Shown piece by piece: positions 1 to 10,520 of a DNA stretch of 64,000 bases. Position 1 is the first letter of the stretch; every line of letters begins with the position of its first letter. The stretch covers positions 62,001-126,000 of the forward strand of contig JAHLKD010000098.1 of assembly GCA_025526935.1 (NCBI GenBank), in the 5' to 3' direction. A program made the position numbers and the translations under genes. Under the pieces are notes generated by a model, which saw nothing but the letters and a program-made list of their open reading frames with translations, had not been told where the DNA came from and made no database searches. Source of the DNA: Cladochytrium replicatum. Its lineage: Eukaryota; Chytridiomycota; Chytridiomycetes; Cladochytriales; Cladochytriaceae.

Positions 1-339
1 AATCATTCTTAGCTGCGGTATCCAAGCAGAACATCAAAAAGAGAAAACAATAAGAGCATTATGGGACTAACAATTTGGTGACTCGTGAGTAAGCCATGAT
101 GCTGATTCCTTTCACTAATGTCTTACAAAAAGTTGTGATTGTTGGACATGGGCGTTACTCTGTCATTGCTATCTTCCTCACTAGGTTCTGTCCAACTGTC
201 ATGGACCCTGAATGCTATCCTTCACATCCCAATAGTAAATGAGCACGTCAAGCAGTGTTTCAAACTCTATGTTTGGAGGGGGGTGTGGATCCTCTTCTGC
301 TGGGGACCTATCCAAGTCATGCGGCCACCTTCATTTCAT

Positions 340-745
340 CATTGTTCTGCAAAGTGGGGTCTGTTGCATTGCCTCTCACTGACGCCAGTTCCAACCCCAC
401 TTGGGCTTTGGCCAAAGATGTTTGCAAAAATGATCTCCAATCATTGATCAGCAGTGATGCTATCATCTTGGTCGAAGGGCAGATTGATGAGTGGCTGTGC
501 GGATGCAACAGACTTGGGTGGCGACAGGCTCACTGTCATATTGAGTGTTGTCAAGTGGGTTTGATGGGACGAGAAAACCATTAGAGTATTACCGTGATGA
601 AACTCGAATTTGGTTGAACCAGGATCCCTCTGGAACCATCCTACCTATGGTGCACGAGGCTTTGCTCAACAAGTTGTTGGATCCATTTCGGCTATGGAAA
701 TTGTCTAGTGTAACCTCAGAATTCAGATCTACTAGAATATGAACC
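340..745 (+). repeat. Diverged relic of the right part of the 5.4-kb repeated segment
   Basis: This stretch aligns by eye with 24,985-25,620 and with its equivalents near 39,300-39,920 and 46,130-46,410. Shared landmarks are a reading frame with TDASS, then a block like SDAIILVEGQIDEWLCG (SDIILLVEGQISEWLCG in the other copies), then the nucleotide runs around 'caacaagttgttggatccatttcgg' and 'gtaacctcagaattcagatctac'. The other copies have an extra piece of about 60 bp, beginning gtaagcaaac and ending ccaaag, inside this frame, which looks like an intron. The relic is frameshifted after the conserved block. It is clearly older than the three near-identical copies to the right. I do not recognise the encoded protein. 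Confidence 0.7.
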
Positions 746-944
746 AAAGATCCATTATTATTGGAACGATTTGTTAAAAACCAAGGGCTTCTCCTGGCAG
801 CGGTAGGGCGTTTTTAGCTGTACTGTAGCTAGCACAACAGCTCCAGGTTCCGTCTCTTGGCCAAGTACCTGTTCTCCCAGGTGTGTGTATATGCCTAATA
901 CAGGCTGTACACTACACCCAAGCTGGTCAGGCAACCAGGGAATG

Positions 945-1039
945 CTGTGGTCAAAGACATTGGTCACATCAACTCCTATATTCAAGTGAACAGTGCGTGT
1001 GGGCATACCTGTGGTCAAAGACATTGGTCACATCAACTC
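945..1039. repeat. Short direct repeat pair, 31 bp, 64-bp spacing
   Basis: The string beginning ctgtggtcaaagacattggt is present at 945-975 and again at 1009-1039, forming a simple partial tandem duplication. No reading frame of note crosses it. The surrounding stretch 760-1,730 holds no gene or element that I can support. Confidence 0.8.
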
Positions 1040-1734
1040 AAAGGACCAAGCCACACCACATTCCCCACAAAATGCCACCATCACTCCACACAGAGCCTGC
1101 CAAACATGGAAATAAATACATGAAATACAAGTCCATAAATAAGAATGAAGAGGGATTGACAAAAAAAAACTTCTCAGGTCAAAGAGAAAAAAGACAACCC
1201 AAAGGATAACCCATATAGCAAACAGTCTGATATGCTAGTTTTTAACACGATTCCAAAACTCAAATGCTGTAGCAAACCAAACCCTAATTACTATTTGTTG
1301 TCATGCAAATCGAATCAAATCTGCTCTGCCAAAATTCAGGCTGAACAGATTTGGTGGGCGAAGGTATTTTTGCGCTGGCTCCCCGCACTACCACCGGCAG
1401 TGTTTCAGTTTCCTCCACATCCGGTCTCGCAGCGCAGCTGTTGACCCAGCACCTCCTCTACTCTCAGTTCTATCGAGTTTAGTCGAGATGGTTATTTACA
1501 TCATTGGCTCAAGGCAAGTAGTGTCTGTTTATTTCAAAGCTCAATAGCAGTAGGTGCCATTTTTCGGAAATGCTGTTCCAGGCCATGGAGCCATACTAGG
1601 TTTGATAGCGTTGTTGTGGTTATTACATATCATTGACGTTATTGCGTTGATGGGATAATGCTGACATAAACAACATTGTTGAGCTAACGTTATAACGTCA
1701 TAATGTCGTTAACTTGACAAGCTTTCGACACTCT

Positions 1735-2260
1735 TTTGGCAGCGTTTGATCTGCACTACACAGTGAAAGCGGAAAGGGGAAACCAGGATGTCCGATTTGT
1801 TTTGGAGACAAACATGCAATCCTCACACGTCTTCTACATTTCTACTTCTCCCAGAGCGAACTGCAACAGAGGGAGCCTCTTGTGGAGAAAGTGTGGGTTC
1901 TATTGACAGAAAGAACCACAACGTACAAGAACTGACCCTAGCTGACAAGCAAAATGCTTGTTACAACGGTTAGCTCCATAGTGGTAAAGTAGCCGGCATG
2001 TTCTGTTTTGGTGCAGTGGGACAATTGTTTGGGGCCAGCAGAACTGTCCGGGCTCTTGGAATGATTCCGAAATGAGTCTAACGTTCTTTGACCATATATT
2101 GGATGTACTCGATTCCATTACCAACCCAATTGGAAAGACTCTGCCAAGGTATGCCGTTGCAGCTGATACAGCCTTTCCGGTGATGGATATGTGTTCTGGA
2201 GTGAGAACACTGTTAAATCAAAGCGACCTGGAGCGTGCAAGGAGAGAGATGTTGCAACTT
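1735..2260 (+). repeat. Left arm of a diverged inverted repeat, possible transposase relic
   Basis: Read on the plus strand, this stretch matches the reverse complement of about 9,960-10,520. Shared blocks include 'gtgatggatatgtgttctggagtgagaacac', 'ctagctgacaagcaaaatg' and 'cttctacatttctacttctccca'. Frames are broken in both arms. One frame at 2,072-2,299 reads PIGKTLPRYAVAADTAFPV, reminiscent of the 'adsAFP' segment of Harbinger-like DDE transposases, but the rest of such a protein is not readable, so family assignment is weak. The arms enclose GTPase 1, the gypsy relic, the tetraspan gene and the PMP3 gene. Confidence 0.5.
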
Positions 2261-2469
2261 TGTCAACTTTGTCCAGATACACCAACTTTGCAACATTGAG
2301 GGTTTTTAGAACCGAATAATATCGTAGACACATACAGCAGGAAAACTAATATATGTCTCTATATTTTATATTATTAGAAGGTTTTGGAACTGTGCAAAGC
2401 GCAAATGCCGCGCAAATTGCCCGCCTATTTGAATTTGGTGTATCGCAAACCCTACGCAAATTTATGATA

Positions 2470-2720
2470 GCAGATCAAATTTGAGGTTTGGAACAGTTCC
2501 AGTTGTGGTGTTCAGGAATCCAGCTCAGCGAGGCAGGTGAGACGGCAGGGCTTTTCTTTCTGCGGCGTCGACGGGGAGAGCCCGAAGCGGGCGATGGTGC
2601 ATGGCGATGAGTAGGACAGAAAGAAGTAGTTGGATCAGGAAAGTTTGGAGACATTTTGGAGGGAAATAAGTGGGCCAAAATAAACCATGGTAAACATGTA
2701 CCATTTTTTGATGTTTTTAG
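2470..2720 (-). repeat. Dispersed gene-start relic (MSxNFxDPTTSF family), copy A
   Basis: The minus-strand frame 2475-2678 contains FPSKMSPNFPDPTTSF. The plus-strand frame near 61,262-61,320 contains FPSEMSLNFFDPTTSF. The upstream DNA also matches (a run like 'aataaaccatggtaaac' in both), so this is a dispersed DNA repeat and not only protein similarity. Downstream the reading turns Arg-rich and stops. I do not recognise the family. Confidence 0.55.
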
Positions 2721-3489
2721 TAGTGGATGAGTTCTCAGTTATGGACATTTGTACAGTCAAGTGAGCTACAGGAAAATACGAAATTATTCACTCCGTTTGA
2801 TAATTATGCAAGTTTGGGATCTTGGTTCACCTTGATGGATGAAACTGAACATGCAAGTCCTCGCATTGGGTCTGTACTTGCGACAGTTAACGAGGGCTTC
2901 ATTGATTGGTGTGCCTATTGTTTATCTCACTTTACCTGATCTGCAATAGCAGAAATACATTTTCGCAACAACAATGACAGCGAAAACCATCTTGCCGTCC
3001 TCGGAAAAAGATGTTCTGTGCAAAAGAAACCCATTTCGTTGTGTCAGGGACAGTGTCAGGGACAAAGGGTTTCCCGGGTATAGATTAGGCGCTGCAGATA
3101 TAGTTGTCATGGTAACCTACAAACAGTGGGCCAACTTCACCGACGTTCTCAACTCCTTTTGAAAGGAAACTCCCATCCGAAGAAGGAATGCTTTCCGAAC
3201 GGCAAGAGCAGGAGGCTGCCCAAAGTACAGATACGGTTATCGTATAGCCAATCCTTCCGATCTTTGCGGAGTGTTGGACAGATTGATATCAGATTGGGAA
3301 GACCTCGACAGAAGCAAAGCAGTGTTGCAAGGCATAGCTCAAGTATTCACATCATAGGCGACAAAATAGTCGTGCCGATCCCCAGAGAACAGGCAAAGGC
3401 GATCAACACCAGCGATGGGAGCCCAGAAAGAACATGAGCCAACGATCTTCCCGAAACGAAGCGGGGTAAAGATGAAACAGATAAATCTG

Positions 3490-3615
3490 GCATGCGTACA
3501 TGCTGATCTTGCCGGTGAATTGCTTTTCCAATAAAGTAATACGACGGGTTGAAAGGCAAGCGTGCATACTTACATTCCAAGCGGTATTGAAGGGGCCAAC
3601 TTGTGACCGATGAAT
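3490..3615 (-). repeat. Chimeric relic joining two dispersed repeats
   Basis: The first part, to about 3,570, matches a piece of the repeated segment (reverse complement of about 24,690-24,780; see also 46,640-46,705) in the run 'gaattgctttttccaata...ggttgaaaggcaagcgtgcatactt'. From about 3,573 the sequence switches to a run ('cattccaagcggtattgaaggggcca') that reappears at 61,100-61,140. The junction therefore fuses two repeat families about 150-200 bp upstream of GTPase gene 1. Confidence 0.6.
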
Positions 3616-3820
3616 ATCCGTGTATTAGCAGAGATCTTTGCTGTCCTGAGTTCCTTGTGCTTGTGATGCTCCCATATTCCACAATGTCCTATTTTTCAAT
3701 GACACCCACTTAACAATTTTGACACCCCCCACCAACCACGTCTCGTCCATCGAACTTAACACTCCCGTCCCCGCTCTCCCAAGTTATTCACGTATCATCA
3801 AAGACTATAGCAACTACCTG

Positions 3821-5044
3821 ATGCTCGACTTGGACTCCCAAAAGTCCCTCCCCCGCCTGTCTGTCCTGCTCATCGGCCACTCCGCCGTCGGCAAATCGGA
3901 TCTGATCTCAACCTTCCTCGCAAACCCGTACCCTCAACTTCAGCTCCCGTCCCGCTCCCTCTCCCGCAAACCCTCCTTCCTCCCCTCCTCCTCGTCCTCA
4001 ATACGCAACCCGAGCACCACACGCCGCTCAACCCGTCGCAACCAGCCGCAACCCCGCCGGCACTCCATCTACACTCCGACCTTAGAAGACAGCCACTCGA
4101 TCCAGTACACTTTCCACCCGTCGCCCTCTACCTCCCCTCAGTCTCCATCCGACTCCACAATACCGGCTTCGCAGAGGTTGTCGCTGAGGATAATCGATAT
4201 CGGCGGCGCACCGGAACTGTCCTCGCTCCTGCCCTCCGCCATCGCAGCTTCAGAGGCCTTTGTGTTTGTGTTTGACCTCACAGACCGCACTTCGTTTGAA
4301 GGCATCCCTGCTCTGCACCGCAAAGTCCTCGACGCTACATCGAACAAGCAGCACAGCCCGTTCGTGTTGGTCGGGAACAAGGCGGACAAGGAGGGTCGGC
4401 AGGTTGATCGTGACAGCGGGGAAAGACTTGCGTCGTTGATGGGTGCTGCCGTGTACTTTGAGACGAGTGCGTATGATGCGGATGCTGTGGGCAGGGTGTT
4501 CCGAGCCGTCGTTGTGCACGGTATGTGCGCGGGACATGCGAACGCGAGCCCCGCCCTGCCAGGCCCGAAGCAATTCTCTTCCTCCTCCGGAATCTCTCGC
4601 CTCTCGCGCCGACCCACACTCTCCTCGTCCAATCCCCCGACGAGCGGCGACGACTCCGCAAGCCCGAAGCGATCGCCCGAGACCCCGATCGAAGACGACG
4701 CCGCGACGCTCCGCGCGTCCACGTCCTCCCCGCTCCTCCTCCGCACCCGCTCGTTCCTGAACCTCCTGATCCGCAAGCCGTCCGAGAGCAGCCTCCGCCC
4801 ACGCGCCAGTTCGGACACGTGGTCCGACACGGGTTCGAACGCTTCGTCGTCAGTCACGCTCGTCGGGGCCCAGTCTGCGCGGTTCGAGGAGAGTAGTAGC
4901 GACGAGAGCGCGGACGAGAAAGTGGAGGACGACGATGACGATGATGGGGACGAAGGGATCCGTGCGGCGGCGGCGGAGATGGGGTTGGGACTTGGGCTGC
5001 AGTGGCCCGGCGCTGCTGCGGTGCTTGCGACGGGGAGGGCGTGA
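3821..5044 (+). CDS. Ras-like small GTPase with long acidic C-terminal tail (GTPase 1)
   Basis: This is a single-exon gene of 407 residues. I place the start at the ATG at 3821 because the protein then begins about 18 residues before the P-loop, exactly as in the paralogue at 15,167; the frame stays open upstream to 3719 but without an ATG. Guanine-nucleotide motifs are: G1 GHSAVGKS (residues 19-26); an effector-loop-like TPTLED (about 85-90) after a Ser/Arg-rich insert of about 55 residues; G3 DIGG (about 126) in place of the usual DTAG; G4 NKAD (186-189); and G5 ETSA (214-217). A disordered tail of about 170 residues follows, ending in a Ser/Asp/Glu run. There is no CAAX box, so membrane anchoring by prenylation is not expected. 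By family it is probably a signalling switch; substrate and partners are unknown. Replacement of the switch II Ala-Gly by Gly-Gly may alter hydrolysis, which is inference. Confidence 0.85.
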   Translation: MLDLDSQKSLPRLSVLLIGHSAVGKSDLISTFLANPYPQLQLPSRSLSRKPSFLPSSSSSIRNPSTTRRSTRRNQPQPRRHSIYTPTLEDSHSIQYTFHPSPSTSPQSPSDSTIPASQRLSLRIIDIGGAPELSSLLPSAIAASEAFVFVFDLTDRTSFEGIPALHRKVLDATSNKQHSPFVLVGNKADKEGRQVDRDSGERLASLMGAAVYFETSAYDADAVGRVFRAVVVHGMCAGHANASPALPGPKQFSSSSGISRLSRRPTLSSSNPPTSGDDSASPKRSPETPIEDDAATLRASTSSPLLLRTRSFLNLLIRKPSESSLRPRASSDTWSDTGSNASSSVTLVGAQSARFEESSSDESADEKVEDDDDDDGDEGIRAAAAEMGLGLGLQWPGAAAVLATGRA

Positions 5045-5585
5045 TGTTTTGGAAGAGCGATTCCAGTTGAGATCGAGAGCCCTTGAAAGACTTTCGACTG
5101 AAGAAAACGGACGAGAAACGGCTCATATTTGTACAGCTATTTTACAGTAGGAGAACGAAAACGAGTGCGTTGGGCGCCCGCACAAACAACAAAAGACTCT
5201 GAACGGGCTCCAAGTATCGGCACCAACGAAAACGAAATTTCGAGAGGGCACAACCGGCGACATGATTCGAAGAAGTGGAAGCGTTTGATCATTTTTTTGC
5301 CGCAACGTTGCTTGCGAGTGTCGTCGCTACTGTTCATTTGAAGTGTTTTCATGTTTTTTTTTGTTTCGTGTTGTTTTATTCCACCAAAAACGCATTGCTC
5401 TCGTTGAGTTGGCAAGTGACTTTTGGTAAAATAACAAAAACAGTGTAATTGTACTTTCGTTTAATGAGAGCTAAAACTCGGTGCCGTGTAAGTTACACTT
5501 CATAGGCGAAATCTTCTTCGATGATCTTATCACCAACAGAAGTTACTGAATCATCATGTTCATCCTTTTGGACAGGCACATCAGT
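5045..5585. other. Intergenic, 3' flank of GTPase 1
   Basis: There are short frames on both strands but none with recognisable or conserved content. The 5,290-5,460 part is T-rich and may include the transcript end of GTPase 1. I see no RNA gene or element end here. Confidence 0.4.
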
Positions 5586-5589
5586 AATT

Positions 5590-6240
5590 ACATTTTGTTT
5601 GCCGGCGAGATGGACAACATTACAGGGGAATTCTTGGAGTTGCATAATCCAACAATGTTATCTGGCATTAACTGGCTCAGGTTTCTTGAACAACCAGGTA
5701 ATTGCGGAACTATCAGTTTTGAGTGTGAATTGTTTGTTAAATAAATACTTGCGAAACTTGTGTGTAGGGCATAAAAAATTGCTAACAATTCTCTTTCAAC
5801 TGCAGAATATCGCTGTTCAGCATCGTTGAGTTTGCGGGAGATAGAAAACAGATAGGTCGTTCAACTTGCAAGATCAGCACCAACACCAACGAGGCTAGCA
5901 TCTGTGTAAAGTGTGTATTCCTTGTTCAGGTTTGGATCAGCTAACTCATTGGTCCTAGGTTTGGGAACTACATGAGCAGGGATTGTCAATCGTGCATTTT
6001 GTGTTTTTTGCCTTTATAATTCCTTCCGCAAGGGATTTCTGGAACTCTTTCTTAACAAAATCGCAATGAGAATGTGCAAGGCGATAGGGCTTTGAATGGG
6101 AGGGTGATCTCCAGTATCAATGTCAAATTCCATTAGATCACTTTGTGCCAAATCTTCAAAATCTACACACATAATACCCTGGAGGATACATTTGCGTAGA
6201 CCTGATAGATAGATCCCAACAACTTCAGCATCTGACAAGC
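5590..6240 (-). pseudogene. Ty3/gypsy retrotransposon relic (RT start and RNase H)
   Basis: Read on the minus strand, 6,240-6,030 gives FEDLAQSDLMEFDIDTGDHPPI followed, in a shifted frame, by a YRLAHSHCDFVKKEF-like string. This is the typical entry into Ty3/gypsy reverse transcriptase (acidic linker, then I-x-TG-D-x-PPI). Then 5,925-5,600 gives YTLYTDASLVGVGADL, a stop, then SRKLNDAEQRYSAVERELLAI, the RNase H core with TDAS and the SRKLN-AEQRYS-ERELLAI block. The RT palm between them, including the YxDD region, is absent, so an internal deletion joins the two parts. Stops and frameshifts make it inactive. No LTR was found on either side. Confidence 0.8.
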
Positions 6241-6780
6241 GGCAGGTGCAGCGGGTGGTTTAGGAGGATAAGAACTTCCAGATTCGGTTTTTGTGCTACT
6301 TGAGCTGGATGTACTGGGGAGTAACGAAAGGATAGATCTATTCTGATTAACAACATAGTTGCTTATGGTATTTCATAGCGTTCATAGGCACGATCAAGAC
6401 AGTCTAGTTCTAACTTCTTAGGTCCCTATAGTCCGTTGCATCAGCAGCACGGGAATACAGCCTGATCCACGTCTAACGATCACTCTTTCCACCCTAGGTA
6501 GTTCAGAGTCTTATCATGAGCCAGAATAAGGCCAATTACGCGCAGGACAGAAGCAGTATGAATGCGAAGTATATGCAGGATAGGAGCGGGATAGATGCGG
6601 TATAGGTGCGGTCGAATTAATTCATAAGGCCTTTGCTTCAACTATTACGGCGTAATCGAACACTGGTGGAAACAATACATCTCCGTTAATCGGATCACCC
6701 TCGGTGCTTGATTCCATTTCTATTTTTTGTTTTGATTTATCTTTAGATTGATATTTCATGGACTACTCTTCTAGTTTTAG
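6241..6780. other. Intergenic, nothing recognised
   Basis: This stretch may include more decayed gypsy sequence on its left. No domain, RNA or element end could be supported. Confidence 0.35.
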
Positions 6781-6876
6781 TTTTCCTTTTCTCTATCAGA
6801 CTTCAGTCTTTCTCCTTTTCTTTTTCAGTTTTCCTTTTCTCTATCAGACTTCAGTCTTTCTCCTTTTCTTTTTCAG
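6781..6876. repeat. Perfect tandem duplication, 2 x 48 bp, pyrimidine-rich
   Basis: A 48-bp unit beginning ttttccttttctctatcaga and ending ctttttcag occurs twice back to back without a visible mismatch. It is almost pure pyrimidine on this strand and each unit ends in a polypyrimidine-CAG, so each could act as a splice acceptor. It lies about 320 bp upstream of the tetraspan gene start. Confidence 0.9.
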
Positions 6877-7199
6877 TTGTGTGATCTAACTAATATTCAT
6901 TTTTTGAAATCTCAACTGTCGCAACGATTGATCTGGTAAACTCTGAAATCTCCAAGCAGGGTCATTGAATCCTTGCGCGAGGTGTTTGATCACCGTATCA
7001 TATTTGATAGCTTGACTTAATAGTGATACAACACCAATAGATAAGCCTCCGCCTCGTAAGCACTGCCACTCTCCACTGCCACCCACACTGTGCCACGTCC
7101 TCTTGTCTTCCGTCATTCTTCGATTCGCGCCGTGTTTGAATTCCTCGTCGTCGACTTTTAGAACTTTTAGAGCTTTTAGAACTTGCTCGTTTCTTCGCC

Positions 7200-8354
7200 A
7201 TGGGCTCTTCAAAGCGTGCTCCCCCTCCGCGGGCAATCAATCCCTCGCTCAACAGATCTGACTTGAACTCTTCAAGCACCCAGTTCAACACAATGGGGTC
7301 GTCGCACTCTACCCTCTCCAACCAGGACATCCTCTCGCGTGCAAACAACAACAACAACAACAACAACGCTTCCCAGAACTCATGGGTCAAATCCCCGACC
7401 GACCCCAACGGCACAAACACCCGCGCAAGCATCCGCTACTCGGGCGACCTGGAGCTCAAACTCCCCTACGACAAGGACCCCCTCGAGCGCCCCTCAAACT
7501 CATTCAAAGAGGCGGACAAGTGGTTCAAAACCGCGGAAGCCAACGTCGAAGCTTCCCTCAACAATGGCTCTCTCGAGTTCCCCCCGCCTGCCTACTCGTC
7601 CAAAGACAACAAGCACTTTTCCATCTACTTTGACAACAACTCGGCGGACAACAAAAACATTATGGAGATGTGGTCCAAAAACCCCATGCCCGCCAACGGG
7701 GTCTCGCGTTCCGGAACCGTCAACTCAAACCTGCAGCACCTGGAATACGGAAACGGCACAACCTACACCTCCCGAGCCCCCCTGTACAAGCAATCCAGGT
7801 TCTACCTCGCCCTCCTGATCTTCCTCTCCGCAATCGCTGCGCTGTCCCTCCAAGCCAACATCAACATCCTCTTTGGCGGCAGCGTCATGCAAAACGGGAA
7901 ATTCAACGGGTACCTCGTCCGCGCAAACATCTTTGTCTCCTCGCTCGTCGGCTCGTCGTGGCTCGCCCTCTTCTCGATGGTGTGGTACTACCTCAAACGT
8001 CCCTCGCTCCCCCGTCACCCCGCTTCTTTCTTGTTGCACTCCAAGCTCGCTCTGGTCGTCGCGGACGTCATGTGCCACGTTTTCGTGCTCTTTGCGGTCA
8101 TTGCTACGACGTTTGATGTGGGCTTGTTCTTTAAGGGATGCACGGCCACAGCGACGAAATTGAACTTTAAGCAGACCTGGCCGTGCATGCAGGTGCAGTG
8201 GAGCGTTGGCTTGGCGGTCCTCAATGCGGTGCTCCTTGCGGTCGCGGTCGGAGTTAGAGTGTGGGAGATGAAGAGCGTCGGCGTGTTTAGGAAGCTCGCG
8301 CAGATTAGGAAGCCTGCTGGTGGTGGTGGTGCTGGGTTCAACAGGAGGGGTTGA
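7200..8354 (+). CDS. Four-helix membrane protein with disordered N-terminus (MARVEL-like)
   Basis: This is a single-exon gene of 384 residues. The ATG sits in a good context (cgccatggg); a second in-frame Met is residue 32. Residues 1-190 are polar and disordered, with an Asn run at about 49-56 and a short Pro-rich FPPPAY at 127-132. Four hydrophobic helices follow at about 201-219, 243-264, 283-305 and 334-353. The loop between helices 3 and 4 has two cysteines (C314, C329). The C-terminus is short, basic and Gly-rich. This tetraspan layout resembles fungal MARVEL or SUR7-like cortex proteins, but I see no diagnostic signature, so the family call is tentative. It runs convergently towards the PMP3 gene with about 540 bp between stop codons. 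The strong C-bias at third codon positions suits a host gene. Confidence 0.75.
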   Translation: MGSSKRAPPPRAINPSLNRSDLNSSSTQFNTMGSSHSTLSNQDILSRANNNNNNNNASQNSWVKSPTDPNGTNTRASIRYSGDLELKLPYDKDPLERPSNSFKEADKWFKTAEANVEASLNNGSLEFPPPAYSSKDNKHFSIYFDNNSADNKNIMEMWSKNPMPANGVSRSGTVNSNLQHLEYGNGTTYTSRAPLYKQSRFYLALLIFLSAIAALSLQANINILFGGSVMQNGKFNGYLVRANIFVSSLVGSSWLALFSMVWYYLKRPSLPRHPASFLLHSKLALVVADVMCHVFVLFAVIATTFDVGLFFKGCTATATKLNFKQTWPCMQVQWSVGLAVLNAVLLAVAVGVRVWEMKSVGVFRKLAQIRKPAGGGGAGFNRRG

Positions 8355-8897
8355 AGATTGAGATGATGCAGAGAGGTGGAGGGGGACGGTCAAAAGAATT
8401 TTTGACTGCCTTTGACTGGCATCGTTTGCAAAGGTGTAAAGATTTTTGTGGTTTGAACGGGGATAACCTACACTTGATTGATACACATTCGGAATGTGCG
8501 GTTTTATTTTTGATGTTTCGTACAGCTTATCGTTTTCTAGACTAGTGTGCAGAGAGCAAAAAGGTGCAGCAGCGGTGTGATACACAATCTATATTTTCTT
8601 TGTTTTTATTTCTAAAACTGGTTCCTTTTTCTTGTTCGTTGCCTGCGATTCTGGATTTTGCTCTGCTGTGATTACGTGTGGGCTTTGGACATCTTGTTCG
8701 TAAAAAAAATAAGTGGCTGACAATGGACAAATTGGGACACAAAATCCCACTTGGAATGCACAGAAGTGTTTAAAATAAAGATAGCGCAGAAAAGGTGTTT
8801 AAACAAAGATTGCATTTAGTAGCAAATTGCTTCAAAAAAATAAATAGAAAAACACCGCGCAAGCAAATAAAGATACAAAAAGTAGATACCCCGCCCT

Positions 8898-9318
8898 TCA
8901 TGCAATCGACTCGTACTCGTCGTTCCCGCGGTTGACGTAGATGACGTAGAAGGCGTGGATGACACCGGGCAGGAAGCCGAGCAGGGTCAGGAGGAGGTTG
9001 ATGCAAAAGTCGGTGTCGCACCCGCGTTTGCTGCATTATTGCCCAAAACCAAAAAACATGTTCATGAACAAAAAATGCCACAGACAGAATAGGGGGGAAG
9101 CTTACAAGAAGACTCCGAGCGGGGGGATGAAGAATGCAATGACCTAAAATTGAGTGTAGTTTGAGTCCGTTGGGGTTCCAATTTTATTTTTTTGGTTGTG
9201 GTGGTACCATGCAGAGGACGTCGCCGAAGGTGAGTTCGGGCGAGCGCACGACGACGACGACGGGAGAGTTCACGGCCGCCGCGTGGACGGTCTGGACGAA
9301 CGAGTTCGGTTCGGACAT
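8898..9318 (-). CDS. PMP3-like: PMP3/UPF0057-family plasma-membrane proteolipid, three exons
   Basis: The exons are 9208-9318, 9106-9143 and 8898-9030, read on the minus strand; the introns are 9144-9207 (GT...TTTTAG) and 9031-9105 (GTAAGC...ATGCAG). The joined frame encodes 93 residues. The C-terminal half has the full family pattern: VIAFFIPPLGVFLKRGC, then DTDFCINLLLTLLGFLPGVI, then HAFYVIYVNRG. This gives two membrane helices around the conserved PP-x-x-VF-x-K/R-G-C turn and the P-G-x-x-HA-x-Y motif. Family members are small plasma-membrane proteins that affect membrane potential and cation tolerance. The usual length is about 55 residues; here about 35 extra N-terminal residues contain a Val run (VVVVV) and an acidic-polar start. 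No single unspliced frame shows the gene whole, so simple ORF calling would miss it. Confidence 0.93.
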
Positions 9319-9329
9319 TTTTGTTTGGG

Positions 9330-9950
9330 AGGAGTGTGTTTTGGAAAGGTCACAGTCAGAGCTGTGTGCTAAAATTTAGCGGAGGGCTCGGTCAGTTGAG
9401 TGGTTCATTATTGGGGACAGAAAACTGACTTTGTAATTAAAAACGAACAAGGAGCATTCAAACCTCTCTCTCCCCGAAGAATCCTTGGGGCCAGCTTTCC
9501 AAGTTCCAAGCAAGATCAAGTTGAGAACGATTTTGAACGCGTTATGGGAGGGCTGAACCGCATGCCTAACGGATCATCTAACCATTGGAACAATTCCAAA
9601 ACTCATATTTAAGACACCAAATTCAAAATGCGTGGGTGAACAGTCCAGGACAACTTTCAAGTATACTGTCAACGTTGGTGTCTCTGTTCACAGTAGCATT
9701 TATTGAAGTGTCGGTTTGCTAACTTTGACGACACTCTGTTGAATACGCCATGATATCATCTTGTAAACACATAATGTTGTCAACATTTAAGACATGAAAA
9801 CGCATTTTGAAACATTATGGCTGAGTAGAGTGTTCCCAGAAAAGTTAGCCCATGAAAACGAACGTATCTGGTTGATTCCGGTTGTCCAAGCCCAGTGATC
9901 GAACAGCCGAATAATTGTTTTGAGCGGCAGCCATCGTATGTCTTTGATTG
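9330..9950. other. Intergenic, upstream of the PMP3 gene
   Basis: This is the 5' flank of the PMP3 gene followed by low-information sequence. There is no convincing frame, RNA or element terminus. Confidence 0.4.
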
Positions 9951-9959
9951 AACGGCAGT

Positions 9960-10520
9960 GGATTTTCAAGGCGTCGCACGCATTCGCTAATCAAACCCAC
10001 ACCACATTTGGCTGCCTGTCATATGCTTGTCAGCGCATTGTTGATGGAAGTCAACCCTGTAATTGTCTCTCTCAGTGCATGCTCCAGGTCACCTTGCTTT
10101 ATTAAATGGTGTTCTCACTCCAGAACACATATCCATCACCTGAAAGGCTGTATCAGTGGCAGCAATGGCATATCCTGGCAAAGTCTTTCCATTTGGGTTG
10201 GTTTTGGGATCATATACATCCAATATATGATTGAAGAACGCTCAACATATTACGGAATCATGGCAGGGTTAGCCCGGACAGCTGTGCTATGTCGTAGTAT
10301 GCATTTTGCTTGTCAGCTAGGTCGGTTCTTGTACGTCTTAGTCCTTTCTGTCAATGAAACCCCACACTTTCTCTACGAGAGGCTCCCTCTGTTGCAGTTC
10401 CCTCTGGGAGAAGTAGAAATGTAGAAGGCACGAGGATTGCAGGTTTATCTCCAAAATGAATCAGACGCCCTGCTTTCCCCTTTCCGCTTTTCACTTTTGT
10501 AGTGCAGATCTAAACGCTGC
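9960..10520 (-). repeat. Right arm of the diverged inverted repeat
   Basis: Reverse-complement partner of 1735-2260. The match is patchy, with many small indels, which points to old age. A further weak relative lies at about 11,040-11,120 ('cttgtcagcg...gttaaccctgcaatta'). The minus-strand frame 10,573-10,995 (140 residues) next to it has no recognisable domain. Confidence 0.5.

Noticed and set aside
758-1024. Minus-strand 88-residue frame with VDVTNVFDH as a reverse-transcriptase remnant
   Set aside because: The similarity is to a few residues only and no neighbouring RT block is readable.
4138-4857. Antisense frame of 239 residues across GTPase 1
   Set aside because: It is a shadow of the GC-rich third positions of the sense gene; it has no motifs and the sense strand shows all GTPase boxes.
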